Source: Nocardia stercoris
GTDB taxonomy: Bacteria > Actinomycetota > Actinomycetes > Mycobacteriales > Mycobacteriaceae
NCBI RefSeq assembly: GCF_003696265.1
Contig: NZ_RFFH01000002.1
Span: 248,001 to 312,000, forward strand
DNA length: 64,000 bases
Direction of reading: 5' to 3'
Below the pieces are notes generated by a model. It saw only the letters and a list, made by a program, of their open reading frames with translations, did no database searches and was not told the DNA's origin. Position numbers and translations under genes: made by a program. Positions 56,566-64,000 of the stretch are shown one piece after another (within the stretch, counting starts at the first letter, position 1; the number at the start of each line of letters is the position of its first letter).

Positions 56566-59500
56566 ATGACGCAACTTCCTGGCCACCGGTCACCCGGGCC
56601 CATCGGTCTGTACGACCCGGCGAACGAACACGACGCCTGTGGCGTCGCGTTCGTCGTCGACATGCACGGCCGTCGCAGCCGCGACATCGTGGACAAGGCC
56701 ATTACGGCGTTGCTCAACCTGGAGCACCGTGGCGCCGCGGGCGCCGAGCCCAACTCGGGCGACGGCGCCGGCATCATCATCCAGCTGCCGGACAAGTTCT
56801 TCCGTGGCATCCTCGCCGACGAGGGAGCCACCTTCGAGCTGCCGCCGCTCGGCTCCTACGCCTCCGGTATCGCGTTCCTGCCGCAGGCTCGCCGCGAGGC
56901 GGCCCGCGCCGCGTACAAGGTCGAGAAGATCGTCGCCGAAGAGGGCCTGGCGGTCCTCGGCTGGCGTGAGGTGCCGATCGACGAGAGCAGCCTGGGCGCG
57001 CTGGCGCGGGACGCCATGCCGACCTTCAAGCAGTTGTTCATCGCCTCGCCCAAGGGCGGCGCCGAGCAGCTCTCCGGCCTGGACCTCGAGCGTCGCGCCT
57101 ACGTGATCCGCAAGCGCGTGGAGGCCGAGCTCGGCAAGCAGGGCGCCGGCGAGGGCACGGTCGGCCACGAGTCGGTCTACTTCCCGAGCCTGTCCGGTGA
57201 GACCTTCGTCTACAAGGGCATGTTCACCACCCCGCAGCTGCGCGCGTTCTACCTGGACCTGCAGGACGAGCGGGTCGAGTCGGCGCTGGGCATCGTGCAC
57301 TCGCGCTTCTCCACCAACACCTTCCCGTCGTGGCCGCTGGCGCACCCCTTCCGGCGCGTCGCCCACAACGGTGAGATCAACACCGTCACCGGTAACGAGA
57401 ACTGGATGCGCGCCCGCGAGGCGCTGCTGAAGTCCGACGTCTTCGGCAACGACGCCGACGGCAACAACCGCCTGGAGAAGATCTTCCCGGTCTGTACCCC
57501 CGGCGCCTCCGACACCGCCCGCTTCGACGAGGTGCTCGAGCTGCTGCACCTGGGCGGCCGCAGCCTGCCGCACGCGGTGCTGATGATGATCCCCGAGGCG
57601 TGGGAGCGCAACACCACCATGGACCCGGCGCGCCGGGCCTTCTACCGCTACCACTCCTTCCTCATGGAGCCGTGGGACGGCCCGGCCTCGGTGTGCTTCA
57701 CCGACGGCACCGTGGTCGGCGCGGTCCTGGACCGCAACGGCCTGCGGCCCTCCCGCGTGTGGGTCACCGAGGACGGCCTGGTCGTCATGGCCTCCGAGGT
57801 CGGCGTGCTGGACATCGAGCCGTCGAAGGTTGTCCGCAAGGTCCGCCTGCAGCCGGGCAAGATGTTCCTGGTCGACACCTCCAAGGGCCGGATCATCGGC
57901 GACGACGAGATCAAGTCGGAGCTGGCCGCCGCGGCGCCCTACCAGCAGTGGCTGGACGAGGGCCCGGTCAAGCTGTCCGAGCTCCCCGACCGCCCGCACG
58001 TGCACATGTCGCACGACCGCGTGCTCATCCGGCAGCAGATCTTCGGCTACACCAACGAGGAACTGAACCTGCTGATCTCGCCGATGGCCGCCACCGGTGG
58101 TGAGGCGCTCGGCTCGATGGGTACCGACACCCCGATCGCGGTGCTGTCGTCGCGCTCGCGACTGCTGTTCGACTACTTCTCGCAGCTGTTCGCGCAGGTC
58201 ACCAACCCGCCGCTGGACGCCATCCGCGAAGAGGTGGTCACCAGCCTGCGCAGCACCATCGGCCCCGAGTCCGACCTGCTGCACCCCGGCCCGGAATCGG
58301 CCCGGCACATCACGCTGACCCAGCCGATCCTGGACAACGACGAGCTGGCCAAGCTGGTTCACATCAACGACGACGGCTCCCGCCAGGAGCTGCGTTCGGT
58401 GGTCGTGCGCGGTCTTTACCCGGTCCGCAAGGGTGGCAAGGGCCTGCGCAAGGCGCTCAAGGCCATCAACGAGCAGGTGTCGGCCGCCATCGACGGTGGC
58501 GCCCGTATCATCGTGCTGTCCGACCGCGAGTCGAACGAGAAGCTGGCGCCGATCCCGTCGCTGCTGCTCACCTCGTCCGTGCACCACCACCTGGTCCGGG
58601 AGAAGACCCGCACCAAGGTCGGCTTGGTCGTGGAGGCCGGTGACGCCCGCGAGGTACACCACATGGCCCTGCTGATCGGTTTCGGTGCGGCCGCGATCAA
58701 CCCGTACATGGCCTTCGAGTCGATCGAGGACATGCTCGAGCGTGGCGCGCTGAAGATCCCCGGCTCGACCGGCGACCACGAGGCCGACTTCGCCAAGGCC
58801 GTCGCCAACTACAACAAGGCGGCCGGCAAGGGTGTGCTGAAGGTGATGTCCAAGATGGGCATCTCCACCATCGCCTCCTACCGCGGCGCGCAGCTGTTCC
58901 AGGTCATCGGTCTCTCGCAGGACCTTCTGGACCAGTACTTCACCGGTCTGCGGTCCCCGCTGGACGGTATCGGCTTGGACGACATCGCCGACGAAGTCGC
59001 GGCCCGGCACCGGATCGCCTACCTGGAGAACCGCAACGAGCGCGCGCACCGCGAGCTAGAGGTCGGTGGCGAGTACCAGTGGCGGCGGGAGGGCGAGTAC
59101 CACCTGTTCAACCCGGACACGGTGTTCAAGCTGCAGCACGCCACCCGGACCGGCCAGTACAAGGTCTTCAAGGAGTACACGAAGCTGGTCGACGACCAGT
59201 CGGAGCGCCTGGCGTCGCTGCGCGGTCTGTTCAAGTTCCGCACCGAGCACCGCAACCCGATCTCGATCGACGAGGTCGAGCCCGCGAGCGAGATCGTGAA
59301 GCGGTTCTCCACCGGCGCGATGAGCTACGGCTCGATTTCGGCCGAGGCGCACGAGACCCTCGCGATCGCGATGAACCGCCTGGGCGCGCGCTCCAACTCG
59401 GGTGAGGGCGGCGAGTCGCCGGTCCGCTTCGAGGTGGAGGAGAACGGTGACTGGCGCCGGTCGGCGATCAAGCAGGTCGCTTCGGGCCGGTTCGGTGTCA

Positions 59501-61233
59501 CCGCGCACTACCTGACCAACTGCACCGACATCCAGATCAAGATGGCGCAGGGCGCCAAGCCGGGTGAGGGTGGCCAGCTGCCGGCGCACAAGGTCTACCC
59601 GTGGGTGGCCGAGGTGCGACACTCGACGCCGGGTGTCGGCCTGATCTCGCCGCCGCCGCACCACGACATCTACTCGATCGAGGACCTGGCGCAGCTGATC
59701 CACGACCTGAAGAACGCGAACCCGCAGGCGCGGATTCACGTGAAACTCGTCGCGGAGCCCGGCGTCGGTACCGTCGCCGCGGGTGTGTCCAAGGCGCACG
59801 CCGACGTGGTGCTGATCTCCGGCCACGACGGTGGTACCGGTGCCTCGCCGCTGACCTCGCTGAAGCACGCGGGTGGCCCCTGGGAGCTCGGTCTCGCCGA
59901 GACCCAGCAGACCCTGCTGCTCAACGGTCTGCGCGACCGGATCGTGGTCCAGGTCGACGGCCAGATGAAGACCGGCCGCGACGTGATGATCGCCGCGTTG
60001 CTCGGTGGCGAGGAGTACGGTTTCGCGACCGCGCCGCTGGTGGTCTCGGGCTGCGTCATGATGCGCGTCTGCCACCTCGACACCTGCCCGGTGGGTATCG
60101 CCACCCAGAACCCGGTGCTGCGGGATCGTTTCACCGGTAAGCCGGAGTTCGTCGAGAACTTCATGCTCTTCATCGCCGAGGAGGTCCGCGAGCTGCTGGC
60201 CTCGCTGGGTCTGCGCACGCTCGACGAGGCCATCGGCCGGGTCGACCTGCTCGACACCACGGCGGCCAAGGAGCACTGGAAGGCCTCGAAGCTGGACCTG
60301 TCGCCGATCCTCGACGACGTCGAGACCGCGTTCATGGCTCAGGACCGTCGCCGGACCAAGTCCCAGGACCACGGTCTGGACAAGGCGCTGGACAACCAGC
60401 TGATCGCGCAGGCGGCCGACGCGCTCGAGCGCGGCAAGCCGGTGAAGTTCGAAACCAAGATCACGAACGTGAACCGGACCGTCGGCACCATGCTGGGCCA
60501 CGAGGTCACCAAACTCTACGGCGGCGCCGGCCTGCCCGACGACACCATCGACCTGACGTTCACCGGTTCCGCCGGTAACTCGTTCGGCGCGTTCGTCCCG
60601 GCCGGTATCACCCTGCGGGTCCACGGTGACGCGAACGACTACGTGGGCAAGGGCCTTTCGGGTGGTCACATCGTGATCCGCCCGTCGCTCAACGCGCCCG
60701 AGTCGTTCGTGGCCGAAGAGAACATCATCGCGGGCAACGTGATCCTGTTCGGTGCCACCAGCGGTGAGGCGTTCCTGCGCGGCATCGTCGGCGAGCGCTT
60801 CGCGGTCCGGAACTCGGGTGCCACCGCGGTGGTCGAGGGCGTGGGCGACCACGGCTGCGAGTACATGACCGGTGGCCGCGTGGTCATCCTCGGTGAGACC
60901 GGCCGCAACTTCGGTGCCGGTATGTCCGGTGGCGTGGCGTTCGTCTACGACCCGGAAGGCACGTTCGCGCAGCGGGTTTCGCCGGAGCAGGTCGACGCCG
61001 TCGAGCAGCTGTCCGGTGACGACTTCACCTGGCTGCACGACACCGTCACCCGCCACAAGGAGCAGACGGGTTCGGCTGTGGCCGAACGCATCCTGGCCGA
61101 CTGGTCGCAGCAGGTGAACCACTTCGTGAAGGTCATGCCGCGCGAGTACAAGAAGGTCCTGCTGGCCATCTCCGAGGCCGAACGCGACGGCCGCAACGTG
61201 GAAGAGGCCATTATGGAGGCCGCGCGTGGGTAA
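56566..61233 (+). CDS. gltB: Glutamate synthase (NADPH) large subunit
   Basis: A 1,555-residue GOGAT alpha subunit that makes glutamate from glutamine and 2-oxoglutarate. A 24-residue propeptide precedes the N-terminal nucleophile Cys25 (HDACGVAFV), the glutaminase residue released by processing. The FMN domain follows, and the 3Fe-4S cluster Cys residues are 1163, 1169 and 1174 ([16 protein letters not shown]). The C-terminal GXGXG beta-helix contains [14 protein letters not shown]. The ATG at 56566 is chosen because it places Cys25 correctly; an upstream frame to 56446 is not GltB-like. GltD follows. Confidence 0.97.
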   Translation: MTQLPGHRSPGPIGLYDPANEHDACGVAFVVDMHGRRSRDIVDKAITALLNLEHRGAAGAEPNSGDGAGIIIQLPDKFFRGILADEGATFELPPLGSYASGIAFLPQARREAARAAYKVEKIVAEEGLAVLGWREVPIDESSLGALARDAMPTFKQLFIASPKGGAEQLSGLDLERRAYVIRKRVEAELGKQGAGEGTVGHESVYFPSLSGETFVYKGMFTTPQLRAFYLDLQDERVESALGIVHSRFSTNTFPSWPLAHPFRRVAHNGEINTVTGNENWMRAREALLKSDVFGNDADGNNRLEKIFPVCTPGASDTARFDEVLELLHLGGRSLPHAVLMMIPEAWERNTTMDPARRAFYRYHSFLMEPWDGPASVCFTDGTVVGAVLDRNGLRPSRVWVTEDGLVVMASEVGVLDIEPSKVVRKVRLQPGKMFLVDTSKGRIIGDDEIKSELAAAAPYQQWLDEGPVKLSELPDRPHVHMSHDRVLIRQQIFGYTNEELNLLISPMAATGGEALGSMGTDTPIAVLSSRSRLLFDYFSQLFAQVTNPPLDAIREEVVTSLRSTIGPESDLLHPGPESARHITLTQPILDNDELAKLVHINDDGSRQELRSVVVRGLYPVRKGGKGLRKALKAINEQVSAAIDGGARIIVLSDRESNEKLAPIPSLLLTSSVHHHLVREKTRTKVGLVVEAGDAREVHHMALLIGFGAAAINPYMAFESIEDMLERGALKIPGSTGDHEADFAKAVANYNKAAGKGVLKVMSKMGISTIASYRGAQLFQVIGLSQDLLDQYFTGLRSPLDGIGLDDIADEVAARHRIAYLENRNERAHRELEVGGEYQWRREGEYHLFNPDTVFKLQHATRTGQYKVFKEYTKLVDDQSERLASLRGLFKFRTEHRNPISIDEVEPASEIVKRFSTGAMSYGSISAEAHETLAIAMNRLGARSNSGEGGESPVRFEVEENGDWRRSAIKQVASGRFGVTAHYLTNCTDIQIKMAQGAKPGEGGQLPAHKVYPWVAEVRHSTPGVGLISPPPHHDIYSIEDLAQLIHDLKNANPQARIHVKLVAEPGVGTVAAGVSKAHADVVLISGHDGGTGASPLTSLKHAGGPWELGLAETQQTLLLNGLRDRIVVQVDGQMKTGRDVMIAALLGGEEYGFATAPLVVSGCVMMRVCHLDTCPVGIATQNPVLRDRFTGKPEFVENFMLFIAEEVRELLASLGLRTLDEAIGRVDLLDTTAAKEHWKASKLDLSPILDDVETAFMAQDRRRTKSQDHGLDKALDNQLIAQAADALERGKPVKFETKITNVNRTVGTMLGHEVTKLYGGAGLPDDTIDLTFTGSAGNSFGAFVPAGITLRVHGDANDYVGKGLSGGHIVIRPSLNAPESFVAEENIIAGNVILFGATSGEAFLRGIVGERFAVRNSGATAVVEGVGDHGCEYMTGGRVVILGETGRNFGAGMSGGVAFVYDPEGTFAQRVSPEQVDAVEQLSGDDFTWLHDTVTRHKEQTGSAVAERILADWSQQVNHFVKVMPREYKKVLLAISEAERDGRNVEEAIMEAARG
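59732..59747. promoter_or_regulatory. parS-like sequence inside gltB
   Basis: GGATTCACGTGAAACT matches the parS consensus at 13 of 16 positions with the TTCACGTGAAAC core intact. It encodes RIHVKL, a conserved part of GltB, so it may be chance. Confidence 0.35.
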
Positions 61234-61322
61234 CCCGTCCCACGTCGCGACTGCCGTAATGGCGGTGCGACGCACCGAAATTGAAGGGTGCGCCGAGACG
61301 GCGCTGAACGCTGGAGCCGTAC

Positions 61323-62792
<1,470 letters not shown>

Positions 62793-62806
62793 ACGCTGCA
62801 CAGCTC

Positions 62807-62844
62807 GAACGGCGCCTGTGGATTTCGATCCACAGGCGCCGTTC
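62807..62844. terminator. Terminator-like palindrome after gltD
   Basis: Perfect 17-bp stem GAACGGCGCCTGTGGAT/ATCCACAGGCGCCGTTC with a TTCG tetraloop. It is very stable but lacks a T run. A near copy is at 63925-63956. Confidence 0.85.
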
Positions 62845-62885
62845 GCTGTTTGCGCACAGGTGGTGTCGCCGTGACGGGCGGTGGT

Positions 62886-62928
62886 GCGAAGTTATCCACA
62901 GTCTGCACATGGCTGTGGATAACTTCGC
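62886..62928. promoter_or_regulatory. Symmetric pair of perfect DnaA boxes
   Basis: Two 16-bp arms GCGAAGTTATCCACAG (62886-62901) and CTGTGGATAACTTCGC (62913-62928) form a perfect inverted repeat. Each contains a perfect TTATCCACA box; the spacer is 11 bp. It is far from oriC (over 53 kb). Confidence 0.8.
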
Positions 62929-63076
62929 ATGCCGGTGATTCGGGCTGTGGATGCTGCGGGCTGATCCAGCCGTCCGGTGTGGAGCGGGCTGACGTAGGTC
63001 GTGAAGGTAATCCCCCGAGCCCTTCGGATGCAAAGTGGTCCCGGTCCCGGTTACCGGTGCGGCAGCTCGCTTCCGC

Positions 63077-63105
63077 TTCGTAACCAAGCAAGCAATTGCT
63101 AGGGT
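63077..63105 (+). promoter_or_regulatory. Probable leaderless promoter of the SDR gene
   Basis: TTCGTA, 17-bp spacer, TAGGGT at 63100-63105. The ATG at 63112 is six bases after the -10 and no ribosome site is present, so the transcript probably begins at the start codon. Confidence 0.5.
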
Positions 63106-63111
63106 GCGAGA

Positions 63112-63873
63112 ATGAAGATCGATAACTCTGTCGCCGTCGTGACCGGTGGGGCTTCGGGCCTCGGGCTGGCGACTGTTCGTGCCCTGCACGCGCAGGGGGC
63201 CAAGGTGGTCGTCCTGGACCTGCCGTCGTCGCCCGGTGTGGCCGTGGCCGAGGAGCTGGGCGACGGTGTCGTGTTCGCTCCGACCGATGTGACCAGCGAG
63301 GAGCAGGTCGGGGCCGCGCTGGACATCGCGCAGGGGCTGGGTGAGCTGCGGATCGCGGTGAACTGCGCCGGAATCGGCAACGCCATCAAGACCGTCGGCA
63401 AGAAGGGCGCCTTCCCGTTCGACGCGTTCCAGAAGGTGGTGTCGGTCAACCTGTTCGGCACCTTCAACGTCATCCGGCTGGCCGCCGAGCGCATGGCCGC
63501 CGTCGAGCCGGCCGGCGAGGAGCGGGGCGTCATCGTCAACACCGCCTCGGTCGCGGCCTACGACGGGCAGATCGGCCAGGCCGCCTACTCCGCCTCCAAG
63601 GGCGGCATCGTCGGCATGACCCTCCCGATCGCGCGTGACCTGGCGGAGCTGAAGATTCGCGTCGTCACCATCGCGCCCGGCCTGTTCCACACCCCGCTCT
63701 TCGCGAGCGCCTCGGACGAGATCATCTCCCACCTCGGCAAGCAGGTCCCACACCCCTCCCGCCTCGGTGACCCCGCCGAGTTCGCGGCGCTGGCCCAGCA
63801 CATCGTGGAGAACCCGATGCTGAACGGCGAGACCATCCGCCTGGACGGCGCGATCCGCATGGCCCCGCGCTGA
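63112..63873 (+). CDS. Short-chain dehydrogenase, 3-hydroxyacyl-CoA dehydrogenase-like
   Basis: A 253-residue SDR protein. The NAD-binding TGGASGLG is at 11-18 and the catalytic residues are Ser146, Tyr159 and Lys163 ([17 protein letters not shown]). The sequence resembles type 2 3-hydroxyacyl-CoA dehydrogenases (HSD10-like): [27 protein letters not shown], and the C-terminal [17 protein letters not shown]. It would oxidise 3-hydroxyacyl-CoA or a hydroxysteroid with NAD. The gene is monocistronic, between two palindromic elements. Confidence 0.9.
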   Translation: MKIDNSVAVVTGGASGLGLATVRALHAQGAKVVVLDLPSSPGVAVAEELGDGVVFAPTDVTSEEQVGAALDIAQGLGELRIAVNCAGIGNAIKTVGKKGAFPFDAFQKVVSVNLFGTFNVIRLAAERMAAVEPAGEERGVIVNTASVAAYDGQIGQAAYSASKGGIVGMTLPIARDLAELKIRVVTIAPGLFHTPLFASASDEIISHLGKQVPHPSRLGDPAEFAALAQHIVENPMLNGETIRLDGAIRMAPR

Positions 63874-63924
63874 GCATTGCCCTGATCCGAAAACCCTATC
63901 GGCCCAGCTACTCCCGGGTCGAGT

Positions 63925-63956
63925 ACGGCGCCTGTGGACAACTCCACAGGCGCCGT
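63925..63956. terminator. Terminator-like palindrome after the SDR gene
   Basis: Perfect 14-bp stem ACGGCGCCTGTGGA/TCCACAGGCGCCGT with loop CAAC. The stem sequence is the same as in the element after gltD. It contains TGTGGACAA, a perfect inverted DnaA box, at 63933-63941. Confidence 0.85.
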
Positions 63957-64000
63957 TCGCATTTCGCACCTATCCGGCCGACGGTACCGACCGCGCGGAT

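Overview
The window reads as the replication-origin region of a high-GC actinobacterium of the order Mycobacteriales, most likely a Nocardia. The order rpmH-dnaA-dnaN-recF-dciA-gyrB-gyrA-DUF3566-tRNA(Ile)-tRNA(Ala)-ppiA-rhomboid-PH protein-crgA-pabA-(pknB-pknA-pbpA-rodA-pstP-fhaB)-fhaA-tRNA(Leu) matches the layout known from Mycobacterium, with Nocardia-like insertions. The genus is inferred from synteny and protein character, not from a search.

Left arm (1-5,600, mostly minus strand): end of a phosphotransferase gene, a secreted lipoprotein peptidase, then rsmG-khpB-yidC-yidD-rnpA-rpmH (ribosome, RNA and membrane-insertion genes). A parS-like site lies at the start of rsmG. The parAB genes expected beyond rsmG are not in the window.

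Origin (5,545-13,035): dnaA encodes an unusually long DnaA of 766 residues with ten decapeptide repeats in domain II. The 973-bp dnaA-dnaN gap is the probable oriC. It holds a dnaA terminator, two near-identical 40-bp inverted repeats built on TCCTCGAGGA, many CTCGAG and TTGTCCTCGAG elements and an AT-rich patch. dnaN, recF and dciA follow, then gyrB and gyrA.

Island region (18,800-28,500): the 3' part of tRNA(Ile) is duplicated 1.2 kb away, bracketing a 5'-truncated tyrosine integrase and a small secreted protein, so this is the remnant of an integrated element. Next come small secreted or membrane proteins, a YCII protein, tRNA(Ala), a divergent MpaB oxygenase/TetR pair with tandem operators, a broken hydrolase beside a MarR regulator, a thioesterase-like protein, an acyl-CoA dehydrogenase, a tiny DLW-39 protein and a class III adenylate cyclase.

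Cell-envelope and division cluster (28,500-43,200): ppiA, a rhomboid protease, a PH protein, crgA, pabA with a split RibD-like reductase/deaminase pair, then the Ser/Thr-kinase, peptidoglycan-synthesis and phosphatase operon with two FHA proteins. The kinases, the phosphatase and the FHA adaptors act together to control elongation and septation by PbpA, RodA and CrgA.

Right part (43,200-64,000): a molybdopterin oxidoreductase, a PhoU protein, a SpoIIM/RDD pair, a MoxR-DUF58-DUF4129-membrane protein operon, a DUF4407 protein, gltB-gltD (glutamate synthase) behind a structured leader with a five-codon upstream ORF, and an SDR dehydrogenase. Two copies of one strong palindrome and a symmetric pair of perfect DnaA boxes flank the last gene.
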